From positions 186,001 to 250,000 of the forward strand of contig NZ_FNTZ01000001.1 of the NCBI RefSeq assembly GCF_900105555.1: a DNA stretch of 64,000 nt, given 5' to 3'. This DNA comes from Pseudomonas coleopterorum. GTDB taxonomy: Bacteria > Pseudomonadota > Gammaproteobacteria > Pseudomonadales > Pseudomonadaceae. The translations under genes and the position numbers were made by a program. The notes beneath the pieces were generated by a model. That model was not told where the DNA came from. It searched no databases and worked only from the letters and a program-made list of their open reading frames with translations. Of this stretch, positions 1-9,095 are shown piece by piece (position 1 is the stretch's first letter; each line of letters opens with the position of its first letter).

Positions 1-1
1 C

Positions 2-232
2 GTGCACACCTTGGGCTGTCTGTTGCGCGTGAACAAGTTACAGCGAGATCTCAACGGTGTGTTGCATCTCGCTGCTACCGTCTTGGCGATTCGCAGCGCT
101 CATGAAGAGTTGAAGTCGAGGATGTATGAGATTGGCCTTTATCAAAGCGGCCTGATAGGTCATGAGGATGAGGAATTGGAAGATTTCGATTCGGAGCACG
201 ATGAGGAGAGTGACGATGCGCTTCACTTCTAG
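2..232 (+). CDS. Unknown protein, C-terminal part (cut by window edge)
   Basis: This frame is open from the first bases and ends in a TAG stop at 230-232, so the true start probably lies left of the window. The visible 76 residues contain one predicted amphipathic helix (around NGVLHLAATVLAIRSAHEEL) and end in a strongly acidic tail rich in Asp and Glu. I recognise no family. It lies on the same strand as the interrupted thyA gene, at the point where the integration operon of a GInt-like island could end, so it may be the last gene of that operon. That is inference from position only. The next gene converges on it 44 bases away. Confidence 0.4.
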   Translation: MHTLGCLLRVNKLQRDLNGVLHLAATVLAIRSAHEELKSRMYEIGLYQSGLIGHEDEELEDFDSEHDEESDDALHF

Positions 233-276
233 CTCGGACAAGACCTGAGGCCACAAGCTGTGGGACTTCTATGAGG

Positions 277-2418
277 TCATTTGCCGCAGCATTTTTTGAA
301 TTTCTGATCACTCCCACAAGGACATGGAGCATTTCGCCCGTATTTTTTAGGTCGCATCTCTCGCTCCAGGGCTTTGAGTGCAGTCCCCGCGCTGGAGGGT
401 GGTACAGCGTCCTTTACCAACGCTTCCACCCCATCGTCTTTCTCCCAAGGGAAGGTGAATGACACGCCGAACTGCAGGCGGCCCTCGGGGCTCACTGAGA
501 CACCAAACCAGCGGGAGGCACGTTGCAAGTACTTGCGTTTGAGGCAATGGGCTTGCAATACCTTTACCGCCTTTTCACCAGGGAACGGGTTGCAATGGAA
601 GCAGATGCCGGTTGTTCTATCGTCCCCCTGGATCGTGAAATCATGTGCAGACCCGTCGCTACGAGAGCGAGCAGTGATCGCCACCAGACCGCGATCAATG
701 TTGCGGCAGGTTTGTTCCCCTAATGCGAGCAACTGCAGCCCCAGGCTTATGATCGAAGGGTCGTTTTGCCATTCAATCTGAGAGATGAGTTTTTCGTACA
801 GTGTGCTCACCATCGCCGTGAGTATCCCAGGCGGCGTCCGCTGCCCGGGAAAACCGTCGCGTCTCACCATCATCGCGACGTCAAGATCTGTCGAGATCGA
901 GTCCTCCAGCATGTGCATGTTGTACGCGGGGTCGAGCCAAAGATTACGGCGAAGATGAAACGCCAACGTGGTCAGCTCATGGCTGGCCATGACTTCATCT
1001 ATTGCAGCTACACGTAAGCCGATATAGCTCAGAAGTCGAAGCGGTGATGACAGCATCTCCACCAGAACGTCGAGCAAGAAAACGTCCATCACGAAAGGAG
1101 GGCGAATGATCTCTGTGGTGATGTGTTTCAAATATTGCCCCGCTTGGAATGCTAACGCTGGGTAGTGATCTGAGACCAAGCAAATGGGGTAGACGTCTTT
1201 GATAACCCCAGGCAGCTTGATCTCAGCACCTGAGCTATCAACAAGATGGCACCGACCACTTAGAATCGCCTGTGCACACTCATACCCCTGGTCATAGGCA
1301 TTCTGAATGGCTGCCGCGAAGTCGCTTTTGAGCTGCCCATCGTTTCCCTTGCGAGCAGCAAGCGTCAGCTTCTTTGCTTTGGCTTGAACGATGATCAGTT
1401 TGTCGGCGTATATAACGAGTACGTCTGCTTCGCCAGCAATATCCTTGCCGTCAAAGATGTTGACGTTGGAGTGCACTCTGCCCTGGCCGAAAATTTCAGC
1501 CAGCCGACGGTGCGCGAACTTTTCCGCGAAGGCGCCACGGTTGTCTGACGCGGTCGCTCTGTAGGTTTTGTCAGCAATCATCCAGAAGAATGGCGACTCA
1601 TACAGCGCTTCATAAATTGCGTACTGCTGGAACAAAAGCACCGATCCCCGTCCGGTGGGCAACAGTGGTGTAGCGCAAACAGCGTTGAAGTCGCCAATTT
1701 CCCTAAATTGGTCATTAGTGGAGTCAAGCGTCAGCGCGCGGAAGACGTTTTCAACAATTTCCAAGGTTAGGTGGCTTCGTTCCGCCACGGCCTGAGCGGT
1801 GAATTCATAAGGCAGCAAAATGTCGCCCAGCCGATCAGGGGCGCGGGAGGGCGTTTGGTTAACCCGGATATTCATGAGGGCGCACATTGATCGGGCAACA
1901 ATCTGCGCTTGCCCGCTTGTGAACCCTTTGTTCCTAATAAGCCATTGATCGTCAGGAGCGTGTTTCTCAACGAACAGATCACGGTATTGGAATGGGTACG
2001 CCGACTCGCTGCCGTAGAAGATGGGCTCCCGCATCGCTGCCCCCTGCCAAACCTCATCCGGGTTTTGGCTACTAGAAGCTGCGAGTATCGAAGCCATCGA
2101 GGGCTGGTTCATTGCGTGATGCAGTTCCGACATGAGCGCATCCGTGCGGCTGACCAGCTCCTGCAGCTGCTCAACCGTAGGCTGTTGCAGATCGATCGGC
2201 TGGCGAACCATCAGTCCCAGCAGGGTTGTGATTTCGGTTCTGATCAACCGCTCAGTGCCCCGAAGTCGCTCCAGGTTCTCTGCCAAGAGCTCATCGCCAT
2301 ACATCACCAAGTCGTCCCTGTGGCAGATCGTGGCCAGTGCGTAGACATAACCCGGCTGAGCAGTGAGACGCATCAGCTCAGCAACCACTTCTTCCTCAGA
2401 TCGATACTGAACCACCAT
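277..2418 (-). CDS. SEC-C motif protein with predicted PD-(D/E)XK nuclease core
   Basis: This is a 713-residue soluble protein. The C-terminus is a textbook SEC-C zinc-binding motif (GRNAPCPCGS followed by KKCCGK). In the middle, about residues 290-350, a stretch containing GEADVLVIYADKLIIVQAK fits the core of a PD-(D/E)XK nuclease of the NERD/Mrr kind: an upstream Glu/His-rich helix, a central acidic EAD, then a strand ending in QxK. The rest is unassigned and I see no membrane segment. It lies downstream of the 2-oxoglutarate oxygenase gene on the same strand, separated by 197 bases, so the two may be co-transcribed. Nuclease activity is inferred from motif order; a DNA- or RNA-targeting defence role is plausible in this island but unproven. 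Confidence 0.7.
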   Translation of the reverse strand: MVVQYRSEEEVVAELMRLTAQPGYVYALATICHRDDLVMYGDELLAENLERLRGTERLIRTEITTLLGLMVRQPIDLQQPTVEQLQELVSRTDALMSELHHAMNQPSMASILAASSSQNPDEVWQGAAMREPIFYGSESAYPFQYRDLFVEKHAPDDQWLIRNKGFTSGQAQIVARSMCALMNIRVNQTPSRAPDRLGDILLPYEFTAQAVAERSHLTLEIVENVFRALTLDSTNDQFREIGDFNAVCATPLLPTGRGSVLLFQQYAIYEALYESPFFWMIADKTYRATASDNRGAFAEKFAHRRLAEIFGQGRVHSNVNIFDGKDIAGEADVLVIYADKLIIVQAKAKKLTLAARKGNDGQLKSDFAAAIQNAYDQGYECAQAILSGRCHLVDSSGAEIKLPGVIKDVYPICLVSDHYPALAFQAGQYLKHITTEIIRPPFVMDVFLLDVLVEMLSSPLRLLSYIGLRVAAIDEVMASHELTTLAFHLRRNLWLDPAYNMHMLEDSISTDLDVAMMVRRDGFPGQRTPPGILTAMVSTLYEKLISQIEWQNDPSIISLGLQLLALGEQTCRNIDRGLVAITARSRSDGSAHDFTIQGDDRTTGICFHCNPFPGEKAVKVLQAHCLKRKYLQRASRWFGVSVSPEGRLQFGVSFTFPWEKDDGVEALVKDAVPPSSAGTALKALEREMRPKKYGRNAPCPCGSDQKFKKCCGK

Positions 2419-2615
2419 TCATACCCCATCGCATCCAATTCGCTCACCTGCTCTGAGGTTAGAATATCATTTCACGGATATGGCCAGCGACGGCGCTGGT
2501 GGGGACTTGGTCAGGGGATGTCGCAGGGTCAACAATGTTGAGATCACGTTCGTGTTCGACAGGAACGAGGGCACGTCGGGTTCAGCCCGTAACGAGTGGC
2601 TCGTAGGGGATCCAC

Positions 2616-3659
2616 TTATGGAAAAAGCTTGAACGAGCTTTCTGGATAGCGCTGGGCCGCCGTCAGATCGCTGGTGTCCAGTCCGTAGGTACGCAATAGC
2701 CATCGAGATTCGCCTCCTGCTTCCCCACCGACCTCGCTACGCCCATGCAAGCCTACGCGATTGTTTACGACCAAAAGATCGCCAGGCGAGATGACAACCG
2801 AGGTCGAACAGGCCAGGCATGCTTTCTCAAACCGATCCAGTACCTGTTTAGGCAGATCTGAATCGAAATCCGCATCGCCGGCGCTGTGACTGTACCGAAT
2901 CCAGTATCCATCCCCCGCCTCGAAAAGCAGTTGGATGTTTTGAATTGGTTTGGCAAGTGGGTGCCGTGTACCAAAAAGGCTATCCAGGCCAAGCTTGAAG
3001 GTTTTCTGGGGGCGAAGTACGTACTGAGGCTTTATCAGCTCGGCGATGTCCTCAGCTGAAAGCTGCTTCAGAACCATTTCCAGTGGCATGACGTTTGTAA
3101 AAATGCTGTCCGGGTTCCGGAGGCCGCTCAAGCAAACGAAGTCTGGTGAAGGCGCCACTCTCGGGTCGAATTCGTGGGGCTGACCACGGAGCGGAAATGA
3201 TACGCCGTCGGTATGGCCGCGCATGTCCTTTTTGGACTTTTGCGCGAAGTCATCGTCGCCTGGCATAACGACAAGGTTTACAAACAAATCCCCGCCATTC
3301 TCCGAACCGTAAGACACGGTATCCGAATTCAGCGCAGCCAAGCAGGCCACGGCACAGGCTCTTGCTGCAATGGTTGTAGCAACGTCTGGAACAGGAGTGA
3401 AAGCGAAAGGGGTTTCAGGCAGATCTCGATGCAGTTCAAAAACTGCCCGCAGGTGAATTAGCGGATTCGTCCACGCATGCTCTTGGACGTCATAAAGCTC
3501 AATACCGACCTTAGCCAAAGAGGACTCGATGGCAGGAAGCAGAACGGCGCCAAGACGCGAGGGGTGATCAAGAGCTGAAAGGCAGGTATCGAGTGAATTT
3601 TCGAGCATCCAGCCGCTCACTGCGCCGTGGATAGCCCGTGAAAAATGAGCGTTGAGCAA
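2616..3659 (-). CDS. TauD/clavaminate-synthase-like Fe(II)/2-oxoglutarate oxygenase
   Basis: This 347-residue protein shows the facial triad of the Fe(II)/2-oxoglutarate oxygenases: HxD in RGHTDGVSFPL (about residues 149-151) and a distal His in GLHGR, followed by an Arg in RWLLRTYGLD that would bind the 2-oxoglutarate carboxylate. Length and layout suit the AsnO/VioC clade, which hydroxylates free or carrier-bound amino acids. The substrate cannot be read from the sequence and no peptide-synthetase or biosynthetic genes are adjacent. It is transcribed divergently from the cluster starting at 3750 and sits upstream of the SEC-C gene. Role in the island unknown: it could be a cargo gene of secondary metabolism or a modifier in a defence locus. 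Confidence 0.75.
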   Translation of the reverse strand: MLNAHFSRAIHGAVSGWMLENSLDTCLSALDHPSRLGAVLLPAIESSLAKVGIELYDVQEHAWTNPLIHLRAVFELHRDLPETPFAFTPVPDVATTIAARACAVACLAALNSDTVSYGSENGGDLFVNLVVMPGDDDFAQKSKKDMRGHTDGVSFPLRGQPHEFDPRVAPSPDFVCLSGLRNPDSIFTNVMPLEMVLKQLSAEDIAELIKPQYVLRPQKTFKLGLDSLFGTRHPLAKPIQNIQLLFEAGDGYWIRYSHSAGDADFDSDLPKQVLDRFEKACLACSTSVVISPGDLLVVNNRVGLHGRSEVGGEAGGESRWLLRTYGLDTSDLTAAQRYPESSFKLFP

Positions 3660-3681
3660 TTGCGTCCCTCCATGGCCAAGT

Positions 3682-3710
3682 GATATAAAGATGATATACG
3701 AACGCTCGTA
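3682..3710. promoter_or_regulatory. Possible divergent promoter/operator region
   Basis: The gap between the divergent oxygenase gene and the plus-strand cluster is short and A/T-rich. It holds two direct GATATA copies 11 bases apart (3682-3687 and 3693-3698) and a small perfect inverted repeat, TACGA-acgc-TCGTA, at 3697-3710. One helical turn between the direct copies and a dyad next to them suit an operator for the RHH-like product of the first plus-strand gene. No convincing -35/-10 pair stands out. Confidence 0.3.
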
Positions 3711-3749
3711 ATCACTGTGTTCCTACCATCACGATGGCCAAAGTCTACC

Positions 3750-4850
3750 ATGAAAAGTAATGTCAATTTGACTTCTTCGTCCCTTCGAGCTTGGGCCGAT
3801 TATCTCGCGTGGGTCTCTTGCGCGAGTGATTTTCAGGAGGTGGACGGCATCCATCAATGCACGGTACCTCTGCCAAGCGGCGATGTGCTGAAGGTGCAGG
3901 CGCAGTCTCCCGATTTGCTCGCCAAAAGGGTCATGGCGGAGTTGACGTCTAACGTTGTAGTTCCTCCACACTTTGCCAGTTCGCCAGAACCATCGAGTTC
4001 ATCGCCTGTCCAGGTTGTGTCACAAAAGGATGTGTCGCTTAAGGAGGTGTCTATGCGTAGTCGTTACGAACCAGCGTTGCCTCGTGCTTCAGAAACGCCT
4101 CGGACGGGGCCAGTGACCAGCACCAAGGACGTCCTACAGACGTTTGGTGTTTATGTGCCAGAGTCCATGCATGAAGCGCTGAAATCGGCTGCTACTATTC
4201 AAGGGAAGAAGTTTTCAGTGCTGATCCGGGAGATGGTCGAAACCGGCTATGGCCGTTTCGAGGAAGCACTCAAGCAGCGCAGTGGTAGAAAAGTCCTCGA
4301 TGGGTATGAGCAGAAAGTCGCGGCCTACAGCGGTGAAAACTACCAGTGGATGGCCAGGCTCGACCGTACTCTAAGCTTGGATATCAAGTTAACCGCTAAG
4401 GAATACGGTCGCTCGGCGTCTCAGATTGTGGGAGGTTTTTTGGCCGAGGAGCTTTCCTACTGCCTGCAGCCCCAAGCAGCGACTCTCTGCACAGCCGTAG
4501 AAGTGGAGCAGGCGCAGGCCGCTATGGCGCAGTTCGTGGGCCCTAAGGCTAGCGAGTTGGCGGTGGCTCTCGGGCTGCCGGGCAAGCGCAAGCTGGTGAA
4601 TGAATTGGTTTGCGGGATAGTACGTGCTCCTAGTGTCCTCTTGGATCGTGCTGCACAGTTCTTCAAGGTCTCCCAGCAAGCAATAGCTCAGGCGGCCAGT
4701 ATCAATTTCCGTCAGTTGCAAGCACCGTCTTTCAAGGCACCAAATGGTCGACCTAGGATTCTGACGGAGCCTGTATCGTGGGAAGAGGCAGTGAAAGCGC
4801 TCGATCTGCCTCACGATGAGGAAGCTCAACTGTTGGCCTTGGGAGACTAG
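3750..4850 (+). CDS. Ribbon-helix-helix-like protein, first gene of the helicase cluster
   Basis: This 366-residue protein is of no family I can name. Around residues 131-175 there is a segment with the pattern of a ribbon-helix-helix DNA-binding fold: a short strand (FGVYVPESM), a helix (HEALKSAATIQG), then a second helix (FSVLIREMVETGYGRF). The N-terminal ~100 residues look like a small separate domain followed by a Ser/Pro-rich linker, and the C-terminal half is helical. I chose ATG 3750; an in-frame GTG at 3717 is possible but less likely. The stop is one base before the next start, so translation is tightly linked to the ImmA-helicase fusion. Small DNA-binding partners of ImmA-type peptidases are common, so it may be the regulator cleaved by its neighbour (inference). 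Confidence 0.6.
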   Translation: MKSNVNLTSSSLRAWADYLAWVSCASDFQEVDGIHQCTVPLPSGDVLKVQAQSPDLLAKRVMAELTSNVVVPPHFASSPEPSSSSPVQVVSQKDVSLKEVSMRSRYEPALPRASETPRTGPVTSTKDVLQTFGVYVPESMHEALKSAATIQGKKFSVLIREMVETGYGRFEEALKQRSGRKVLDGYEQKVAAYSGENYQWMARLDRTLSLDIKLTAKEYGRSASQIVGGFLAEELSYCLQPQAATLCTAVEVEQAQAAMAQFVGPKASELAVALGLPGKRKLVNELVCGIVRAPSVLLDRAAQFFKVSQQAIAQAASINFRQLQAPSFKAPNGRPRILTEPVSWEEAVKALDLPHDEEAQLLALGD

Positions 4851-4851
4851 G

Positions 4852-7800
4852 ATGAATCCTTTCGACCGCGCACGAATTCAGGCAATGAACGCGCGGGCGA
4901 AACTCATCGCTGCGTGTGGTGAGAACTATCCAACTAGTCAGCAGTTGCTCGCAGTCGTCGAGGATACTTTGGGCTTAGCGATCGAATGGGTAGCTCCGGA
5001 CGATTATGCGCTGGGCGGGGGAAATGCCCTCATACAGCGATCCATGCTCACGATCTTGGTTCGTAATGATGTTCGCCAGGAAGAGAAAGCCTATCTGTTA
5101 GCTCATGAGCTCGGCCATTGGTATCTCGACGCTCCCCAGCAGTCGCAAGGCTCATCCTCATCGTCCTTCCTCGATGAAGGTGCCGGGCAGTCCGCTGGGT
5201 CTGCAGTGGTGGATGGGTATGGAGCTTGGGAGCGCCAGGAGCTCCAAGCCAACGTCTTTGCACGGGAGCTCTTATTACCCAAATCGACGGCAAGGGCGCT
5301 GTGGTCAAGCGGATGGCGCTCTCGGCAAATTGCCGCGCACTTTCTTCTGCCCTTGGAGGTAGTACGGCAGCAACTGGCTGACGCTTTGCTGCTTCCCGAT
5401 GTTCCCCCTGCGCTTCCTGCGCCTGCGCACCCCCCAAGTGATGCTCAGCGCCAAGCGGCTCAGGCGACCGAGAAGTACGTCAACGTCGTGGCAGGGCCAG
5501 GCACAGGCAAGACAACAACGCTCGTACATCGCGTAGCCCACCTCATCGGAACGGGTGTGCCTGCAGATAAAATCCTGGTCATGACGTTCACCAACCGCGC
5601 AGCGCAGGAGCTGGTAGAGCGACTCACAGCGGCCAATGTTCCGAGCGCCGCACATATTTGGGCAGGCACCTTCCATTCCTTCGGCTTGGAATTGCTGCGC
5701 AAACATCATCATCTCTTCGGATTGACCCCTCAGATCAAGGTCGCAGATCTGCTGCAGCAGGTCAGAATGATGGTCGAAGAGCTCCCTAATCTAGAGCTGA
5801 AATATTTTTTCAGGTTGCGCAACCCTTACGACTGGCTGCCCGATGTCTTAAAGACTATCCATCGGCTGAAGGAGGAGCTCGTCTTTCCTGATGACTATTC
5901 CTCCATCCTTCAGACCCTTCCTCCAGTCGACCCAGACGTTTCGCTTGAGCGTGGCGATATTGTCACCCTCTACAAAGCCTACGAGGATGTCCTGCGCCGG
6001 GAGGGATGGGTCGATTATCCAGACCTGCTAGTGCGGCCCACCGTCAGAGCGCGAGAGGATCGCCCCTCTTTGGCAGCCTTCCTTGACCAGTACGATTATG
6101 TCTTGGTAGATGAGTACCAGGACGTCAACCATGTCATGGTTGAGTTTGTTAAGAAAATCGGTTCTGCGCAGCGCCATCTCTGGGTCGTCGGCGACATACG
6201 CCAAGCAATTCACCATTGGCGCGGAGCATCGATTCAAAGCCTGCTCAAGTTTGATGAAGCCTACGTTGTTAGGGGGCAGACGGATTCGATCAAGCGTTAC
6301 AGCCTGGATATCAATCGCCGTAGCTCGCCCGAAATTCTGCGCGCAGTCGAAAGGGCTGGCACTCACCATGTCTTGCAGACGCTGGTGCCTCTTGACCCTG
6401 TCTCACCTTCTCGTTCCTTAAGTGGCGTTATGCCAGCCTTGTTCCAGGTGGCAAGAGATGCCCAGAGCGCCAACATCATTGCGCAGATCGGGCAACGTCT
6501 GATGGCTGGCAACAGTTATGGTAGCCAGGGGATTATCAGCTCCACTAACGTGCAATTGGACAAGCTAGCCCAAGACATCGAACGGGCCGGGATTCCCGTA
6601 TTGCACATTGGGGAGTTGAGTCAACGAGCTGAAGTTAAAGAGCTCATGTGCTTGATGCAGCTCCTGGCACAGCGTACACCCAGTGCGCTCTTGGGGCTAC
6701 TGCGGCGCCCTGAGTTCAGCATGCCGGCCTCGGATATCACCCTGCTCACTAACCTGTCTAAGCTCGGCTTCGATTACCAGCGCGGTCGTTGGCTGAAGCA
6801 GCCCGTGCCGGGAATATCACCAAAGGGGCTGCAGGTTGTCCAGGCGTTGAATACGTTGCTGGGCGCAGCAACCCGCAGCTCTCGCCCTTGGGCATTCGTA
6901 TGCGACCTGATGTTTGAACAGGGTTTCGGGCTGGATAACTTGGCTGATCAGTCGCCCTCCGCGCAAATTCGGCGCTTGGCGCTGTGGCAATTCCTCTACG
7001 GTGTGCGCAATAGCGATGGTGTCGGCAGCCAGGCAACTCTTTCCAAATTTCTGGTAAGGGAGGATTTCAGGCGCTATATCGGCCAGCGGTCGGTGGAGCG
7101 ATCATTGCCGCCTGAGGCCGCTGCGATTGACGCAGTCCGGCTCATGACGGTTCACGGGAGCAAGGGTCTCGAATTCGACGTGGTACACATGGCTAACGTC
7201 GATAAGTTTCGCTTCGGTGCTGATGCTCCACCGCCTCGGCAGGAGGATGATCGCCAAGCGTCTATGCTTCCTCCTGAAGTTCTCAACAGCACACCTCAGA
7301 AACGGGCTGAGGGTGAAGCCATCGAGCGTAACAACCTGCTTTATGTAGGTATATCGAGGGCCAAAGACAGCCTCAATATCTACTGCGGTACCGATACTTC
7401 GAAGATTCCCACACCGTTGTGTGATCCGTCGGTCTTCACACCGACCCGTGGATCTGCCAACGCGCTTGTCGTTGCGCCACCCCTTGCTGTTGTTCCCTTC
7501 GCGGCGCCTGCCGCGATCAATTTCTCGATGCTCAACGGGTTCATGGGTTGTTCGCTTCAGTACCACTACGCCCACGAGTTGAACCTTCCTGCAGAGCAGG
7601 AGTTGGACATCTCAATCCGGGCCCGTCGATCTGTGCTTGCAGGGCTGGAATATGTTTACCGCGATGGGGCAAAGCCGCAGGACGCATTCCTCCAAGCGTG
7701 GGGTGAGAAACCTTTGCCCACTCATGCAGAGGACAGGATGCTATCTGAGCATGCCTGGATCGCTTTTTCTCGCGGCACCATTTTACAGCCAGGGATTTCA

Positions 7801-8151
7801 CAGTACGTGCCCGAAAGCACGGCTACCGTGAATGGGCAGGTCATCACCATGCCTTGGATGCTTCGTGACTCAAACGGTGGCTTGGTCTGGCTACGCACGG
7901 GCATTGGGCTGACTGACGTTTGCAATAACGTGCGCCCCCTCCTGGAAAACCTCGGTGGGGGTCGATGCGAAAACATCTCCATACATTCCCTAGTGAGCGG
8001 GCGCTCTGGAAGTGCAATTCCTTCTGCCAGGGCGAGCAGCACCAACGTGTTCAAGGCGATAAAGGCACTTCGTGCGGGAGAGCGCTCCGCGAGTCGTGGG
8101 AAGCATTGCAACCGTTGCGCGTATTCAACTATCTGTGCCCAAAGACCTTAA
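4852..8151 (+). CDS. Fusion of ImmA/IrrE metallopeptidase, UvrD helicase and Fe-S AddB/Cas4-like module
   Basis: This is a 1099-residue fusion. Residues 1-190 form an ImmA/IrrE-type zinc peptidase with HELGH at about 85-89 and a downstream Glu-rich helix (ERQELQANVFARELLLP). Residues ~205-860 form a UvrD/PcrA superfamily 1A helicase: Walker A GPGTGKTT (~214-221), Walker B VDEYQD (~418), TVHGSKGLEFD (~762) and LYVGISRAKD (~830). The end carries one Cys at about 899 (GFMGCSLQYHY) and a CxxCx5C triplet at 1086-1095, the four-Cys layout of the Fe-S PD-(D/E)XK domains of AddB and Cas4, but I cannot find the nuclease Asp and Lys, so this part may be catalytically dead. The start at 4852 has GGAG upstream and follows the previous stop by one base. 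Confidence 0.85.
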   Translation: MNPFDRARIQAMNARAKLIAACGENYPTSQQLLAVVEDTLGLAIEWVAPDDYALGGGNALIQRSMLTILVRNDVRQEEKAYLLAHELGHWYLDAPQQSQGSSSSSFLDEGAGQSAGSAVVDGYGAWERQELQANVFARELLLPKSTARALWSSGWRSRQIAAHFLLPLEVVRQQLADALLLPDVPPALPAPAHPPSDAQRQAAQATEKYVNVVAGPGTGKTTTLVHRVAHLIGTGVPADKILVMTFTNRAAQELVERLTAANVPSAAHIWAGTFHSFGLELLRKHHHLFGLTPQIKVADLLQQVRMMVEELPNLELKYFFRLRNPYDWLPDVLKTIHRLKEELVFPDDYSSILQTLPPVDPDVSLERGDIVTLYKAYEDVLRREGWVDYPDLLVRPTVRAREDRPSLAAFLDQYDYVLVDEYQDVNHVMVEFVKKIGSAQRHLWVVGDIRQAIHHWRGASIQSLLKFDEAYVVRGQTDSIKRYSLDINRRSSPEILRAVERAGTHHVLQTLVPLDPVSPSRSLSGVMPALFQVARDAQSANIIAQIGQRLMAGNSYGSQGIISSTNVQLDKLAQDIERAGIPVLHIGELSQRAEVKELMCLMQLLAQRTPSALLGLLRRPEFSMPASDITLLTNLSKLGFDYQRGRWLKQPVPGISPKGLQVVQALNTLLGAATRSSRPWAFVCDLMFEQGFGLDNLADQSPSAQIRRLALWQFLYGVRNSDGVGSQATLSKFLVREDFRRYIGQRSVERSLPPEAAAIDAVRLMTVHGSKGLEFDVVHMANVDKFRFGADAPPPRQEDDRQASMLPPEVLNSTPQKRAEGEAIERNNLLYVGISRAKDSLNIYCGTDTSKIPTPLCDPSVFTPTRGSANALVVAPPLAVVPFAAPAAINFSMLNGFMGCSLQYHYAHELNLPAEQELDISIRARRSVLAGLEYVYRDGAKPQDAFLQAWGEKPLPTHAEDRMLSEHAWIAFSRGTILQPGISQYVPESTATVNGQVITMPWMLRDSNGGLVWLRTGIGLTDVCNNVRPLLENLGGGRCENISIHSLVSGRSGSAIPSARASSTNVFKAIKALRAGERSASRGKHCNRCAYSTICAQRP

Positions 8152-8269
8152 CCCATTCGCCCGATGGCTTGCTGGCCGTAATAGGTCGGTACTACGGAAT
8201 CATTGCTCGTATGACTGCTCGGGGCCGAGATGCCGACGTTATCTAATCACTTAAGGAAGAGCTCCACGC

Positions 8270-8971
8270 ATGACTGTCATTAATCTGCCCCGCGATCAGC
8301 AGAACGCCATAAGCGCTGTCGATGTGAAATCCTTGGAGATGGCAATGCAAAGGTGCCTGAGCGAGGAGCGGATAGGCCCGATGCACGAGCTGCGTCTCAG
8401 TGAGTGCGGCGAATATGTCGCCTCGAACCTTGAGGCGTTCGAACGGGCAATAACCAATTACAGCAAAGCAAAGGCTTATCTCAAAGTCGAACAAACCAGG
8501 GCCGATGCGTTACGAGCGGGCGGTGATTTGGTGTATGCCATCCAGCAGATGAAAGACAGGGTCGAAACTGAACAAGACCAGGGTGAGCGGTTCTACGTGG
8601 ACGACCAGATCCTGGCGCCCTATTCGTTCGGAAATCGGCTGACAGTCAGCGTTCGATATCGCTGGCGCGCTTTGCCCTCTGCGAAGTGGATCAGCGGTAC
8701 GACGACGTTCGTGTATGACGCTTCGCCACTGCCGAACTATGCCCAGCCCTTGCCCAAACGCAAGCCCAGCGCAGCTAAAGCCGCTAGCGATGAGCAAGAT
8801 AGGCTGTACCGCGAATGGGAATACCTGAAGGTGCAGGCGCTCTGCTCGGTGAGGGACTTCTTCCGGGACAGTGGAGACGGCAACCAAATTCCGGAAAAGT
8901 TTATGGTGCGGCCTAGCCGGCATGGCGAGGGACTAAACAACTTCAGCTGTAATTTCTGGCTGGCCTCATAA
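8270..8971 (+). CDS. Unknown 233-residue protein of the helicase cluster
   Basis: This soluble protein matches no family I recognise. The N-terminal half is helical and charged (a possible short coiled coil around residues 55-100). The middle looks like beta structure (FGNRLTVSVRYRWRALPSAKW, abbreviated here to its ends), and a Lys/Ala linker precedes a C-terminal helix. The start is supported by a good ribosome binding site (AAGGAAGAG, 8 bases upstream). It lies 118 bases after the helicase fusion and 188 bases before the nuclease-repeat gene on the same strand, which suggests a shared function. It could be an adaptor or a target-recognition subunit; that is only a guess from context. Confidence 0.6.
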   Translation: MTVINLPRDQQNAISAVDVKSLEMAMQRCLSEERIGPMHELRLSECGEYVASNLEAFERAITNYSKAKAYLKVEQTRADALRAGGDLVYAIQQMKDRVETEQDQGERFYVDDQILAPYSFGNRLTVSVRYRWRALPSAKWISGTTTFVYDASPLPNYAQPLPKRKPSAAKAASDEQDRLYREWEYLKVQALCSVRDFFRDSGDGNQIPEKFMVRPSRHGEGLNNFSCNFWLAS

Positions 8972-9095
8972 GCGGTCGTTTACCACGCGGGTTTTCTGAA
9001 GGCAGGCGTCATGTTAGATGGCAGGGCGCTGCATCTGTGTAGCCAAATTGGCTGCAGGCTGAGCCAGCGACGTAAAGTTGAATTCAGTCAACGTT

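Noticed and set aside
2419..2615. Small gene between the oxygenase and SEC-C genes
   Set aside because: The open frames here overlap the ends of neighbours, lack ribosome binding sites and have no recognisable sequence.
8152..8269. Extra small ORF after the helicase fusion
   Set aside because: Frames that cover it start inside the helicase gene in another frame and have no ribosome binding site; the good AAGGAAGAG site belongs to the gene at 8270.
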